Part shown: positions 41,844 to 52,421 of the stretch, piece after piece
How the letters are laid out: each line of letters starts with the position of its first letter
Position numbering within the stretch: position 1 is the first letter of the stretch
Source: an uncultured Eubacteriales bacterium
Lineage (GTDB): Bacteria; Bacillota; Clostridia; Oscillospirales; Acutalibacteraceae
DNA length: 57,140 nucleotides
Assembly: GCA_949422855.1 (NCBI GenBank)
Contig: CASPLG010000009.1
Coordinates: forward strand, 1-57,140
Direction: 5' to 3'
Notes under the pieces: model-generated
What the model was told of the DNA's origin: nothing
Seen by the model: only the letters and a program-made list of their open reading frames with translations
Databases searched by the model: none
Position numbers and translations under genes: made by a program

Positions 41844-43928
41844 ATGTCTGATTTAGTGATAGTAGAGTCCCCGGCCAAGGCAAAGACCATTAAAAAATAT
41901 TTGGGAAAGGGATATGAAGTAGTTGCATCCATGGGTCACGTAAGGGATTTGCCTCAAAGAGGGCTCAATGTAGATGTTAAGCACAATTTCAAACCGAAAT
42001 ATGACATAATAAAAGGTAAGGAAAAGACGGTAAAAGACTTGTGTGACAAGGCCAAAAAGAGTAAAAAAATTTTTTTAGCCGCCGACCCCGACCGTGAGGG
42101 TGAGGCAATATCCTGGCATTTAGCACATATTTTGGGGATTAACCCCGATGAGAGCAATCGAGTGACATTTAATGAGATTACCAAACATGGTATCGACAAT
42201 GGAATGAAAAGCCCTCGAAGCATAGATATGGATCTTGTTAATGCGCAGCAGGCACGGCGTATTCTGGACAGGCTTGTAGGATATAAACTCAGCCCATTTT
42301 TATCGAAAAAGATTCACAAAGGGCTTTCGGCGGGGAGGGTTCAGTCTGCGGCACTGAGAATAATTGTAGACCGTGAGAATGAAATCAGAAAATTTACTCC
42401 CGAGGAGTACTGGACAATAGAAGCTGACCTTTTAGCCAAGGGCTCAAGAAAACATTTTACTGCATCTTTTTACGGGGATAAAAACGGAAAAATAGACGTT
42501 AAAAATGAAGAAGCAGCTAAAAAGATATTAAGCGAGCTTGAAGGTGAGGAGTACTTGGTGGCTGATTTGAAGAGAGGCAGGCGCAAAAGGTCACCGTCGC
42601 CGCCTTTTAGTACGTCTACGTTGCAGCAGGAGGCTTCGAGAAAGCTGGGATTTCAGGCAAAAAGGACGATGAAAGTTGCACAAGAGCTGTATGAGGGTAT
42701 AGATTTGCCTGAGATGGGTGCCACGGGACTTATTACATATATGAGGACCGATTCTCTCAGAATTTCTGAGGATGCTATAAAGGAAGTTACACAATATATA
42801 GAAAAAACCTGGGGGGATAAGTATCTGCCCAAGAGCCCCAGGAGGTTTAAGACCAAGGCAAGTGCTCAAGATGGACATGAAGCGATTCGTCCCACCATGC
42901 CGGGACTCAGCCCTAATGATATAAAAAGCAGCTTGTCTTCAGACCAGTATAAACTCTATAAACTGATTTGGGAGAGATTTACCGCTTGTCAAATGTCTGA
43001 CTGTATACACAATACAACTCAGGTTACGGTTGCGGCAGGGGAATATATATTTAAGGCATCGGGATATACTGTTGCGTTCGATGGATTTACGGTGCTTTAC
43101 ACGGAAGGAAGCGATGAAGAACAAGAAAAACAAAAGGTACTCCCGGATTTGGAAAAGGGAATGCCTCTTAAACTTAAATCGATTACCCCCAGTCAACATT
43201 TTACACAGCCGCCACCTCGCTACACAGAAGCCTCGCTGATAAAAACCCTTGAAAAAAACGGTATAGGGAGACCTTCGACATATGCAGCGACGATTTCCAC
43301 GATTACGTCGAGGGAGTACGTAAAGAGAGAGGCTAAGACTTTAAAGCCCACAGAATTGGGAGAAGTGGTTACAAAACTTATGGAAGAGAGATTCCCCAAA
43401 ATAGTCAACTTGAAGTTTACCGCCCAGATGGAAAATGAGCTTGATACTATTGCGGAGGGTAAAAATGATTGGGTAAAAATTCTGGGTGATTTTTACGAAG
43501 GGTTTAAAAAGATGCTTGAGAAAGCCAAGGAGGAGATGAAAGACGTAAAAATAGAGCTCGAAGAGAACAAAACTGATTTAATATGTGAGCTCTGCGGTAA
43601 ACCTATGGTAGTTAAACACGGCAGATATGGGAAATTTATAGGTTGCTCCGGGTATCCTGAGTGCAAGAACATTAAAAAGATAGTAAATAAGACGGGGACT
43701 AAATGTCCTAAATGCGGGGGAGATGTTATAGTCAGGAAAAGCAAGCGAGGCAGAATTTTTTATGGCTGTAATAACTATCCTGATTGTAATTTTATGTCAT
43801 GGGATGAGCCGCTTAATGAGAAATGCCCCAGATGCGGGGAGCCGCTTTTCAAGAAAAACACCAAGAAATCGAAAATATATTGTGCGGCAGATGGATGCGG
43901 TTATGAGAAGGCAGGGGAAAATGAGTAA
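41844..43928 (+). CDS. topA: DNA topoisomerase I
   Basis: 694 residues. It relaxes negative supercoils. The TOPRIM domain contains VIVESPAKAKTIKKYLG and AADPDREGEA. The active-site Tyr is in GLITYMRTDSLRI (about 300). Three C-terminal zinc ribbons (about 575-690) show CELCGKPM...CSGYPEC, CPKCGGDV...CNNYPDC and CPRCGEPL...CAADGC. The stop overlaps the start of trmFO by 8 bp. Confidence 0.98.
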   Translation: MSDLVIVESPAKAKTIKKYLGKGYEVVASMGHVRDLPQRGLNVDVKHNFKPKYDIIKGKEKTVKDLCDKAKKSKKIFLAADPDREGEAISWHLAHILGINPDESNRVTFNEITKHGIDNGMKSPRSIDMDLVNAQQARRILDRLVGYKLSPFLSKKIHKGLSAGRVQSAALRIIVDRENEIRKFTPEEYWTIEADLLAKGSRKHFTASFYGDKNGKIDVKNEEAAKKILSELEGEEYLVADLKRGRRKRSPSPPFSTSTLQQEASRKLGFQAKRTMKVAQELYEGIDLPEMGATGLITYMRTDSLRISEDAIKEVTQYIEKTWGDKYLPKSPRRFKTKASAQDGHEAIRPTMPGLSPNDIKSSLSSDQYKLYKLIWERFTACQMSDCIHNTTQVTVAAGEYIFKASGYTVAFDGFTVLYTEGSDEEQEKQKVLPDLEKGMPLKLKSITPSQHFTQPPPRYTEASLIKTLEKNGIGRPSTYAATISTITSREYVKREAKTLKPTELGEVVTKLMEERFPKIVNLKFTAQMENELDTIAEGKNDWVKILGDFYEGFKKMLEKAKEEMKDVKIELEENKTDLICELCGKPMVVKHGRYGKFIGCSGYPECKNIKKIVNKTGTKCPKCGGDVIVRKSKRGRIFYGCNNYPDCNFMSWDEPLNEKCPRCGEPLFKKNTKKSKIYCAADGCGYEKAGENE

Positions 43929-45240
43929 TATTAATGTGATAGGAGCGGGACTTGCGGGGTGTGAAGCAGCGTGGCAGATTGCTAAAAGAGGCTTGTCTGT
44001 AAATTTATATGACATGAAACCAGGTAAGCTTTCGCCGGCGCACAGTGACCCTAATTTATGTGAACTTGTCTGTTCAAATTCCCTCAAGAGCGATGACGTA
44101 TATACGGCTTCGGGTCTTTTAAAAGAGGAACTCAGAAAATTTGATTCATTGGTTTTAAGATGTGCGGATAAATGCAGGGTTCCGGCGGGAGGGGCTTTAG
44201 CGGTAGACAGAAAAAAGTTTTCCGGAGTGGTAACAGGGGAGATAAAATCCAATAAACTTATAAATGTTATAGAAAAAGAAGTAACGAGCATAAAAAAGGA
44301 GGATATTAATATAATTGCTTCAGGGCCGCTGACTTCGCAGGCGTTTGCCGAATACATATCAGACATATGCGGGGGCTGTCTAAGTTTTTTTGACGCAGCC
44401 GCCCCTATAATTACGGCGGAGAGCATAGATATGAGCAGGGCATTTTTTGCTTGCAGATATGGCAAAGGAAACAGCAGTGATTATTTGAATTGCCCCATGA
44501 GCGAGCAAGAGTACAAGAATTTTTATAATGAGCTGATAAATGCACAGAGAGCACCCATTAAAGATTTTGATATCTTAGACCCTAAGGTATACGAAGGCTG
44601 TATGCCGGTTGAAGTTATGGCATCGAGGGGGATGGATGCATTAAGATACGGGCCTATGAAACCTGTGGGACTAAGAGACCCGAAGACAGGTTCCGGGGCG
44701 TTTGCGGTGGTGCAGCTCAGGAAGGAGGATTGCGAGGGAAGTTTATATAATATGGTTGGTTTTCAGACAAATTTGAAGTTTGGTGAACAAAAAAGAGTTT
44801 TTGGTATGATACCGGCACTTAAAAATGCGGAAATCGTTAGATATGGCGTTATGCATAGAAATACATTTATTAATTCTCCCAGGCTTTTAGATGCAGATTA
44901 CTCTATGAGATCTAACAAGAAAATCTTATTTGCAGGTCAAATCACCGGAACGGAAGGATATATGGAGTCGGTTTCATCAGGGATTGTTGCAGGGGTGAAT
45001 GCAGCCTTGACGTACCGTAAATTGAACCCTCTTATTTTCCCGTGTGAGACCATGATAGGAGCACTTGCTGCGTATATAAGCAACAAAGCAATAAAAGATT
45101 TCCAACCAATGGGGGCTAATTTTGGAATACTTCCCCCTCTTGAGGATAAAATCAGGGATAAAAAACAGAGAAAAGCCGAAATGGCTAAGAGGTCACTCAA
45201 TTTGATAGAGAGGATGGTTTTGAATGAAAATAATAGTTGA
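43921..45240 (+). CDS. trmFO: methylenetetrahydrofolate-tRNA (uracil-5)-methyltransferase TrmFO
   Basis: 439 residues. Uses 5,10-methylene-THF and FAD to make m5U54 in the tRNA T loop. The N-terminal FAD fold begins NVIGAGLAGCEAAWQIA, followed by CELVCSNSLKSDD. Later segments GCMPVEVMASRG, RYGPMKPVGL, and GQITGTEGYMESV are family-typical. The frame is open upstream, but ATG 43921 starts the protein at the FAD motif and overlaps topA by 8 bp, the usual coupling. It overlaps plsX at its own end by 17 bp. Confidence 0.96.
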   Translation: MSNINVIGAGLAGCEAAWQIAKRGLSVNLYDMKPGKLSPAHSDPNLCELVCSNSLKSDDVYTASGLLKEELRKFDSLVLRCADKCRVPAGGALAVDRKKFSGVVTGEIKSNKLINVIEKEVTSIKKEDINIIASGPLTSQAFAEYISDICGGCLSFFDAAAPIITAESIDMSRAFFACRYGKGNSSDYLNCPMSEQEYKNFYNELINAQRAPIKDFDILDPKVYEGCMPVEVMASRGMDALRYGPMKPVGLRDPKTGSGAFAVVQLRKEDCEGSLYNMVGFQTNLKFGEQKRVFGMIPALKNAEIVRYGVMHRNTFINSPRLLDADYSMRSNKKILFAGQITGTEGYMESVSSGIVAGVNAALTYRKLNPLIFPCETMIGALAAYISNKAIKDFQPMGANFGILPPLEDKIRDKKQRKAEMAKRSLNLIERMVLNENNS

Positions 45241-46237
45241 TGCATTCGGGGGTGACAATGCACCTTTGGAGATAATAAAGGGATGTAAGCTTGCACAGAG
45301 TGAATATGGGTTTGAGATTATACTCTCGGGGAGCGAGAAAAAGATAAGGGACGTCTCAAAAGAAAACGGTCTGGACATCAAGGACATGAGTATACTTGAC
45401 GCCGGAGACGTTATATTGATGAGTGACAAGCCGGATGAGATATTAAAGTCGAAATCAGAGAGCTCTATGGCGGTAGGACTAAAAAGTTTAGCCGGGGGGG
45501 AGGCGGATGCATTTGTGTCTGCGGGAAACAGCGGAGCACTTGCCGTTGGGGCGACAATGATAACAAAACGAATAAAAGGGATTTCCAGATGTGCATTTGC
45601 TCCGGTTGTGCCTAAAAATACGGGCGGATTTATGCTTATAGACAGCGGAGCGAATTCAGAGTGCAGACCTGAAATGCTAAGGCAGTTTGGAATAATGGGT
45701 TCTATATACATGCAGAAGGTTATGAAAATTGAAAATCCCAGGGTAGGTCTTGTAAATGTCGGGACAGAAGAGAATAAAGGAGATTTACTCAGGAAAAATA
45801 CCTATAAACTTTTAATGCAGAGCGATATTAATTTTATAGGCAACGTCGAGGCTAGGGATATACCAAATGATGCGGCGGATGTGGTTGTTGCCGACGGATT
45901 CACCGGAAATATAATTTTAAAACTGTATGAGGGTATGGCGTCATTGCTTTTTGGCAAATTTAAAGATGTATTATCGAAAAACATTAAAACCAAGATGGCG
46001 GCGGCATTGATTTTATCGGATATGAGGGAGATGAAAAAGCAAATTGACTACAATCAATACGGCGGCGCACCCTTGATAGGGATAAGTGCCCCGGTATTTA
46101 AAGCACATGGCAGTTCAAAAGCAGTTACCATTAAAAATGCGATACGTCTTACGGGGGAATATGTGAAGGCTGATGTACCCGGGACAATTTCAGATGCGCT
46201 GCAGAAGATTAACAAGGGGGATATAAATGATGTTTGA
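45224..46237 (+). CDS. plsX: phosphate acyltransferase PlsX
   Basis: 337 residues. PlsX converts acyl-ACP to acyl-phosphate for the first step of phospholipid synthesis. Typical motifs are IIVDAFGGDNAP at the start, SAGNSGALAVGAT, NVGTEENKGD and VVADGFTGNI. It overlaps trmFO by 17 bp and the rnc gene by 11 bp. The usual acpP gene between plsX and rnc is missing here, so the acyl-carrier protein gene must be elsewhere. Confidence 0.97.
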   Translation: MKIIVDAFGGDNAPLEIIKGCKLAQSEYGFEIILSGSEKKIRDVSKENGLDIKDMSILDAGDVILMSDKPDEILKSKSESSMAVGLKSLAGGEADAFVSAGNSGALAVGATMITKRIKGISRCAFAPVVPKNTGGFMLIDSGANSECRPEMLRQFGIMGSIYMQKVMKIENPRVGLVNVGTEENKGDLLRKNTYKLLMQSDINFIGNVEARDIPNDAADVVVADGFTGNIILKLYEGMASLLFGKFKDVLSKNIKTKMAAALILSDMREMKKQIDYNQYGGAPLIGISAPVFKAHGSSKAVTIKNAIRLTGEYVKADVPGTISDALQKINKGDINDV

Positions 46238-46907
46238 ACAGCTTGAGAAAGATATTGGATATAAATTTTCCAATAAAAAATATTTGCATATAGCACTTAC
46301 GCATTCTTCGTACTCAAATGAATGCAACAACAAGATAAAAAACTATGAACGTCTTGAGTTTTTGGGTGACTCGGTTTTGGGAATAATTACATCTGATTAT
46401 ATATTCAGAAATTGTCCGGAGCTTCCTGAGGGAAAACTCAGTAAACTTAGAGCATCTTTGGTGTGTGAGAGAACTCTTTGTGAATTTTCAAAGAATCTGC
46501 ATGTTGATAAATATATAAAGCTGAGTAGAGGAGAGAGACGGTCGGGAGGAGATAAAAGGGCGTCCATTTTAGCAGATGTATTTGAATCGATAACAGCTGC
46601 GATATATCTTGATGGGGGTATGGAAAACGCTAAAAAATTTGTACTTAAGTTTATTATTCCGGAGATAAAAAAACCCACAATAAGAAATACAAGAGATTAC
46701 AAAACAGATTTACAAGAGATAGTCCAAAAGAACCCGGAGGATTATATAGAGTATGTCCTGGCAGACGAAAAGGGGCCTGACCATAATAAAGTGTTTACTG
46801 TGGAGGTGCTTTTAGATAACAACGTTGTCGGGAAGGGAACCGGCAAGAGCAAGAAGGAAGCAGAACAGCAGGCTGCAAAGGAAGCTTTGTCCTTGATGGG
46901 ATATTGA
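46227..46907 (+). CDS. rnc: ribonuclease III
   Basis: 226 residues. Cleaves double-stranded RNA in rRNA maturation and regulation. The catalytic domain has the signature YERLEFLGDSVLGII (about 38-52) with the metal-binding acidic residues, and ILADVFESITAAIYLD. The C-terminal dsRNA-binding domain (about 155-226) ends with GTGKSKKEAEQQAAKEAL. GGGGGAT precedes the double ATG at 46227. The stop overlaps the following start by 4 bp. Confidence 0.97.
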   Translation: MMFEQLEKDIGYKFSNKKYLHIALTHSSYSNECNNKIKNYERLEFLGDSVLGIITSDYIFRNCPELPEGKLSKLRASLVCERTLCEFSKNLHVDKYIKLSRGERRSGGDKRASILADVFESITAAIYLDGGMENAKKFVLKFIIPEIKKPTIRNTRDYKTDLQEIVQKNPEDYIEYVLADEKGPDHNKVFTVEVLLDNNVVGKGTGKSKKEAEQQAAKEALSLMGY

Positions 46908-47914
46908 AGCACGCAAATATATCGATATTTGTCCCTAACAATGGCTGCCCGCATATGTGCAGTTTTTGCAATCAGGTAAAAATCACGGGGAGCGCAAAAC
47001 AGCCGGATGCAAACGACATTAAAACTGCTGTAGAAAATTCGGGGCTTTTTGGAAAAAAGGGAGTGCTAAGGGAAATCGCATTTTTTGGGGGGAGCTTTAC
47101 AGCCATCGATAGAAACTACATGAAAGAGCTGCTTTCCTGTGCACACAAATACATAGAATTAGGTTACGCAGACGGAATAAGAATCTCGACGAGACCCGAT
47201 TGTATAGACCATGAAATTTTAGATATATTGAAGTCTTACTCGGTAACTGCGATAGAGCTCGGAGCCCAAAGTATGCGTGAGGGTGTCTTAGAGGCGAACA
47301 ACAGGGGGCATAGTGCAAAATCTGTCAAGGACTCATCGAGCTTAATAAAGGGGTATGGTTTCGAACTGGGCTTGCAAATGATGACGGGGCTTTATGGCAG
47401 CAGTATGGATGATGACATATACACCGCACAGGAGTTTATCAAACTAAAGCCCGATGTGGTGAGAATTTATCCCACAATAATAATGAAGGGGACGCACCTT
47501 GAGGAACTGTATGTTTTAGGAGAATATACACCTATGACATTAAACAGTGCGGTAGATTTGTGTTCGGAGCTTTTGTGTATGTTTGGGTCAAATGGTATAG
47601 ACGTTATAAGGGTGGGACTGCACAGCTCAAAAAGTATGACTCAAAATTTTGTAGCGGGACCGTGGCACCCTTCATTCAGAGAACTTTGCGAAAACAAAAT
47701 AATAATTGATAGGTGTATTGGAATTATCAAGAAGCTGAGACTTACGAATAAACCTGTGAGGATACTTGTCTCTCCTAGAGATTTATCGAAAGTCGTAGGG
47801 CAAAGGAGATTAGGGATAGAAGAAATTAAGAAAATCTGTCCGCAAGTGGAGGTCAAGCCTGAATCGAGTTTGAAATTGGGAAATTTGATTGTGGAGGAGC
47901 TAAAAAAATCATGA
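46904..47914 (+). CDS. Elp3-like radical SAM protein of the rnc-smc cluster
   Basis: 336 residues. A radical SAM core with the [4Fe-4S] motif CPHMCSFC (about 14-21), GGSFTAID, RISTRPDCID and IELGAQS. It resembles the N-terminal part of Elp3 but lacks the acetyltransferase domain. Genes of this type between rnc and smc are frequent in Clostridia; the exact reaction is unestablished, with tRNA modification suspected from kinship. The start is a TTG inside TTGA, overlapping rnc by 4 bp. It overlaps smc by 4 bp. Confidence 0.88.
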   Translation: MKHANISIFVPNNGCPHMCSFCNQVKITGSAKQPDANDIKTAVENSGLFGKKGVLREIAFFGGSFTAIDRNYMKELLSCAHKYIELGYADGIRISTRPDCIDHEILDILKSYSVTAIELGAQSMREGVLEANNRGHSAKSVKDSSSLIKGYGFELGLQMMTGLYGSSMDDDIYTAQEFIKLKPDVVRIYPTIIMKGTHLEELYVLGEYTPMTLNSAVDLCSELLCMFGSNGIDVIRVGLHSSKSMTQNFVAGPWHPSFRELCENKIIIDRCIGIIKKLRLTNKPVRILVSPRDLSKVVGQRRLGIEEIKKICPQVEVKPESSLKLGNLIVEELKKS

Positions 47915-50900
47915 AATTAAAATTTCTTGAACTGCAAGGTTTTAAAACATTTCCTAACAAGACGACAATTAAATTTGTGGATGGGATATCGGCTGTTGTG
48001 GGGCCCAATGGCAGTGGTAAGAGCAACATAAGCGATGCTGTAAGGTGGGTTCTTGGCGAGCAGTCCGTAAAGAATTTACGCTGCAATAAACTCGAAGATG
48101 TGATCTTTGCGGGTTCTGGGTCCAAAGGAGCACAGGGTTTGGCAAGTGTAAGGCTCGTTTTTGATAATAAGGACGGTTGTGTAGAAAATCTCGATGATGA
48201 AATTTCCATTATGAGGAGATACAGTCGTTCGGGTGAGAGTGAGTACTTCATTAATATGAAACCGGCACGGCTAAGAGACATTAATGAACTGTTTATGGAT
48301 ACCGGCATGGGCAAGGACGGCTATTCTATAATCGGACAAGGCAAAATAGATGAGATAATTTCATCCAAAGCGAGCGAAAGACGTGAAATATTTGAAGAGG
48401 CGGCGGGAATATCAGGATGCCGCTACAAAAAAGAGGATGCTATCTGCCGGCTTAATCAGGCGGAGGATAACCTAAAAAGGGTTAAGGACATTTTATATGA
48501 GCTTGAGTCCAGAGTAGAGCCTCTGAAAAGGCAGTCGGACAAGGCAGAACTATATATGCAGTATTCGGAAAGTAAAAGAGGTCTGGAGATAAGTTTGTGG
48601 ATGAGAGAAATTGATTCTTACAGAAGTGGTATTTCTCAGCACAAGGAAAAGCTTGAGATTATAAGGGACAAAAAGAGAGAAACTGAGCAAATTTTATTGG
48701 AATTTGAGAAAAAGATAGAGCAGTGTGTTTACAATAGCAACCTTTGTATTGCCGGGATAGATGAATGCAGACGAAATATCTCTCAGGCGGATGAAGATAT
48801 ATCAAAGAACAATAGTGAATTGATGATTTTGAAAAACAACATAGAAAATAATGTCGAATCGATAAGAAAGTATGAGTCTGAAATCGGCGAAAACAAGGAT
48901 GAGCTTACAGAACTAGACCGGCAGATAAACGAAAAGTCAGACTTATTTGACAAGAAAAGTTCGGATATACAGGTAAAAAATGAGTCACTTGAGCGCATGA
49001 TACAGGATTTAGAAAAAATCAAAGATAAATTTTTTGGCCGGACAGGCGTTGATTCAGATATAGAAAGTGAACTAAAGTCTGCTGAAAAGCAAAAAAGTGA
49101 TACGGACATAGAAAAACTTTTAGCTCAATCTCAGTTAGAAGATGCGGAATCGAGGTGTGAAAGTATAGGGTCTGCTTTGGAATCTAAAAAGGCTGAATTA
49201 AAAAGAGCGAAAGAGCATTTGGAGGATAAAAACAGGGCTGCAAGTGAAATATCTCAGAAGTTAGAGGCTTTAATTAAAGACGAGTCGGTTATTTGCAGTG
49301 ATTTGGACGCAAAGACTGAGCAGTATAATGTTAAGAAAAATGCACTTCAAAAGCTTATTTTGGACTCGGGCAGTGAACTGAGGAAAATCAAGCTTTTAGA
49401 AGAGTTGCGTCAAAATTTGGAGGGATTTTCTCACAGTGTAAAGTCCGTTATGAAAGAATCCGGCATAGGGAATATACGTGGTATAATCGATACGGTATCA
49501 AATGTTCTGAAGGTACCGGCGGGATATGCTACAGCAATAGATATATCGCTTGGAGCGGCTGCACAGAATATAATTACTGAGAATGAAGAGTCGGCAAAGT
49601 CAGCGATAAATTTTTTAAAGAAGGGTAAGCTGGGCAGAGCGACTTTTTTGCCCATTACGTCTGTAAGGGGGAGCAGAGCCGAACTAAAAGATACCGGAGT
49701 TTGTAGGGGAATTTTAGGGATTGCGGGAGATTTATGCGAGTACGATGACAGATACAAAAATATAATAAACTATCTTTTAGGAAGAATCATTATAGCGGAC
49801 AATATTGACAATGCAGTCGTGATAGCAAGAAACTTCTCGAATAGATTTAAGGTTGTCACGCTGGATGGTCAAGTTATTAATGTCGGGGGTTCTTTGACAG
49901 GGGGGTCAGTCTCGAGTAAAACCGGTTTAATAAGCAGGTCAAGTGAGATAGAGGAACTTAAGAAAAATTATGACAAGATTAATAAGAAAAAACTGGATTT
50001 AGAAAAAGAGACTCACAACCTAAAAAAGCATATAGATGAAAATAAAAGCAGTCTGAGCCGCAGGAAAGAGGAGATTGAGAAAATCAGGACAGAAAAAAAT
50101 TCACTTATGTCGGATATTTCGGTTCTAAGCAATCAAATAAACAACTATAAAATTTCAATAAAGGAATTAAATGATGAGTTGCAGTCCCAGGCGGAGAAAA
50201 AAGAAAATTTATCCGGTAAAATCAATAAATACGATGAGACATTTACAGTGCTGGATGAAAAAATTAATGGATTAAAGGTTAAGTTGGCGCAGGTGCAAAG
50301 CGTAAAAACCAAGTTTGAAAAGCAAAGCGAAGAGAAAAATCTTGAAATTCAGAAACTTAGGACAGAACTGTTGATGATGCAAAATGAAACAGATGTTATA
50401 AGTGTTGAAATGAGTTCTCTTAAGAATAAAAGGGAAGAAAATATACGGCGAATAGATAAATTATCGCTGCAGATAGATAATATCAAAGTTCAAAACCGGG
50501 ATATGGGTGAGCAAGCAGGTCTATTAGATTTGAAAATAGAGGAAATCAGCGAAAAAAAAGAAAGTCTGTGTAAGAAGGTAGAAAAAATCAAAGCGGAGAG
50601 GGAGAGTCTGGAAAAAGTATCATCACAGCTCAGAAAAGATGAAAAAGATAAGTCTCATATAAACGAAAATTTAGTTAAAGAACTATCCCGACTGGAGGAG
50701 CGGGGGATAAATATGCAAAAGGAATATGATACTACCGTCGCAAAGCTCTGGGATGAATATAATTTGACGTTGGGAGAGGCAAAAGGCTATACTCTTGATA
50801 TTGAGGATCTAGGCTCTGCGAAAAAGGAACTTTCTATTTTGAAGTCTAAGATTAAGGCTTTGGGTGAGGTAAATACTGCTGCGGTAGACGAATACAAAGA

Positions 50901-51468
50901 GGTTAATGAGAGGTATTTGTTTATGAGGGAGCAGGTTGAAGACATTGAACGTTCAAAGAAGGCTTTGGTAAATGTGATAAATAATCTGAATAAAGATATG
51001 AAAGATATGTTTGTGAGTAAGTTCGATGAAATAAACAAAAATTTTTCTTACATAGTAAATGAGCTTTTCGGTGGGGGATGTGGGAGGCTCACTTTAGAGG
51101 ACAGTGAGGATGTATTGTCTTGTGGGATAAACATATCTGTGCAAGTTCCGGGGAAAAAGGAGATTCATTTGGAGGCATTATCGGGAGGAGAAAAGGTTTT
51201 AGTTGCAATATCACTGTATTTTGCTATAATAAAAGTCAATCCGCCGCCGTTTTGCGTGCTCGATGAGATAGAGGCTGCATTGGATGACGTTAATGTAGAC
51301 CGATTTGCTAAATATATCAGGAAAGTCTGTGAAAAAACGCAGTTTATAGTTATAACTCACAGAAGAGGCACTATGGAGGAATCCGATGCATTATACGGCG
51401 TGACCATGGAGGAGGAAGGAATCTCAAAGCTGCTTGAGCTTAGGGTTAATGAAGTAATAAATGCTTAA
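47911..51468 (+). CDS. smc: chromosome segregation ATPase SMC
   Basis: 1185 residues, full length. Condensin core. The N-terminal ATPase head has the Walker A GPNGSGKSNISDAVRW (about 32-47). Long coiled coils (about 170-500 and 670-1010) flank a hinge (about 505-665; GIIDTVSNVL, INVGGSLTGGSV). The C-terminal head has LEALSGGEKVLVAISL (signature) and CVLDEIEAALDD (Walker B). It works with ScpA/ScpB to organise replicated chromosomes. It is followed by ftsY, as in many Firmicutes. Confidence 0.99.
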   Translation: MKLKFLELQGFKTFPNKTTIKFVDGISAVVGPNGSGKSNISDAVRWVLGEQSVKNLRCNKLEDVIFAGSGSKGAQGLASVRLVFDNKDGCVENLDDEISIMRRYSRSGESEYFINMKPARLRDINELFMDTGMGKDGYSIIGQGKIDEIISSKASERREIFEEAAGISGCRYKKEDAICRLNQAEDNLKRVKDILYELESRVEPLKRQSDKAELYMQYSESKRGLEISLWMREIDSYRSGISQHKEKLEIIRDKKRETEQILLEFEKKIEQCVYNSNLCIAGIDECRRNISQADEDISKNNSELMILKNNIENNVESIRKYESEIGENKDELTELDRQINEKSDLFDKKSSDIQVKNESLERMIQDLEKIKDKFFGRTGVDSDIESELKSAEKQKSDTDIEKLLAQSQLEDAESRCESIGSALESKKAELKRAKEHLEDKNRAASEISQKLEALIKDESVICSDLDAKTEQYNVKKNALQKLILDSGSELRKIKLLEELRQNLEGFSHSVKSVMKESGIGNIRGIIDTVSNVLKVPAGYATAIDISLGAAAQNIITENEESAKSAINFLKKGKLGRATFLPITSVRGSRAELKDTGVCRGILGIAGDLCEYDDRYKNIINYLLGRIIIADNIDNAVVIARNFSNRFKVVTLDGQVINVGGSLTGGSVSSKTGLISRSSEIEELKKNYDKINKKKLDLEKETHNLKKHIDENKSSLSRRKEEIEKIRTEKNSLMSDISVLSNQINNYKISIKELNDELQSQAEKKENLSGKINKYDETFTVLDEKINGLKVKLAQVQSVKTKFEKQSEEKNLEIQKLRTELLMMQNETDVISVEMSSLKNKREENIRRIDKLSLQIDNIKVQNRDMGEQAGLLDLKIEEISEKKESLCKKVEKIKAERESLEKVSSQLRKDEKDKSHINENLVKELSRLEERGINMQKEYDTTVAKLWDEYNLTLGEAKGYTLDIEDLGSAKKELSILKSKIKALGEVNTAAVDEYKEVNERYLFMREQVEDIERSKKALVNVINNLNKDMKDMFVSKFDEINKNFSYIVNELFGGGCGRLTLEDSEDVLSCGINISVQVPGKKEIHLEALSGGEKVLVAISLYFAIIKVNPPPFCVLDEIEAALDDVNVDRFAKYIRKVCEKTQFIVITHRRGTMEESDALYGVTMEEEGISKLLELRVNEVINA

Positions 51469-51494
51469 AATGCGTAACGTGAGGGGATTTAGAC

Positions 51495-52400
51495 ATGGGT
51501 TTTTTTGACAAAATTAAAAACGGACTTAAAAAAACCAAAGACAATATAGTTAATAAAATAGATTCTGTTATAAGGTCTTTTACAAAAATTGATGATGAGC
51601 TGTTTGAAGAGATTGAAGAATCACTCATTTTAGGGGATGTAGGTGTTAGCACTTCTCAAAAGGTATGTGACATGCTCAGAGAAAAAGTCAAGGAAACGGG
51701 AACGACAGACCCGGTTAAAATTAAGGATATGCTCAAGGAGATAATAAGCGGTCTGCTGGGGGACAATGCAGAGCTAAAACTGAACTCCAAGCCGGCTATA
51801 ATATTGGTTGTTGGGGTAAATGGCGTAGGAAAAACCACAACGATAGGAAAGCTTGCGTATAATTTAAAACAGCAAAATAAGGAGGTTATCCTGGCGGCTG
51901 CGGACACATTTAGGGCGGCTGCGATAGAACAGCTTGATATATGGGCGCAGAGGGCCGGATGCGATATAATTAAGCAGGCTGAAAGTTCTGACCCGGCAGC
52001 AGTGATTTTTGATTCAATATCGGCGGCCAAAGCGAGAGATTTGGATGTAATAATATGCGACACTGCGGGGAGGCTGCATAACAAGAAAAATTTAATGTTA
52101 GAGCTTAAAAAGATTTCGAAAGTTATAAATAGGGAGCTGCCGGATGCAGATAAAGAGGTTTTGCTTGTGTTGGATGCATCCACAGGTCAAAACGCCATTA
52201 GTCAGGCACGGGAGTTTTGTGATGTAGCTGACGTAACGGGGATAGTTCTTACTAAGTTGGATGGCACTGCAAAGGGCGGAATGGTTTTAGCTGTAAAAGA
52301 AAAACTCGGTATACCCATTAAATTTGTTGGAGTTGGAGAGGGAATAGATGATTTGAGACCTTTTGACAGGGAAGAGTTTGTAAATGCCCTTTTTGACTGA
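51495..52400 (+). CDS. ftsY: signal recognition particle receptor FtsY
   Basis: 301 residues. Receives SRP-ribosome complexes at the membrane and delivers exported proteins to SecYEG. A short basic N-terminus replaces the long acidic domain of enterobacteria, the form normal in Firmicutes. The helical N domain (about 15-85) is followed by the G domain with GVNGVGKTTTIGKLA, DTFRAAAIEQL, DTAGRLHNK, TKLDGTAKGG and a C-terminal GVGEGIDDLRPF. It lies 26 bp after smc. Confidence 0.98.
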   Translation: MGFFDKIKNGLKKTKDNIVNKIDSVIRSFTKIDDELFEEIEESLILGDVGVSTSQKVCDMLREKVKETGTTDPVKIKDMLKEIISGLLGDNAELKLNSKPAIILVVGVNGVGKTTTIGKLAYNLKQQNKEVILAAADTFRAAAIEQLDIWAQRAGCDIIKQAESSDPAAVIFDSISAAKARDLDVIICDTAGRLHNKKNLMLELKKISKVINRELPDADKEVLLVLDASTGQNAISQAREFCDVADVTGIVLTKLDGTAKGGMVLAVKEKLGIPIKFVGVGEGIDDLRPFDREEFVNALFD

Positions 52401-52421
52401 GCGTATTTTTAGGGAGGGAAT

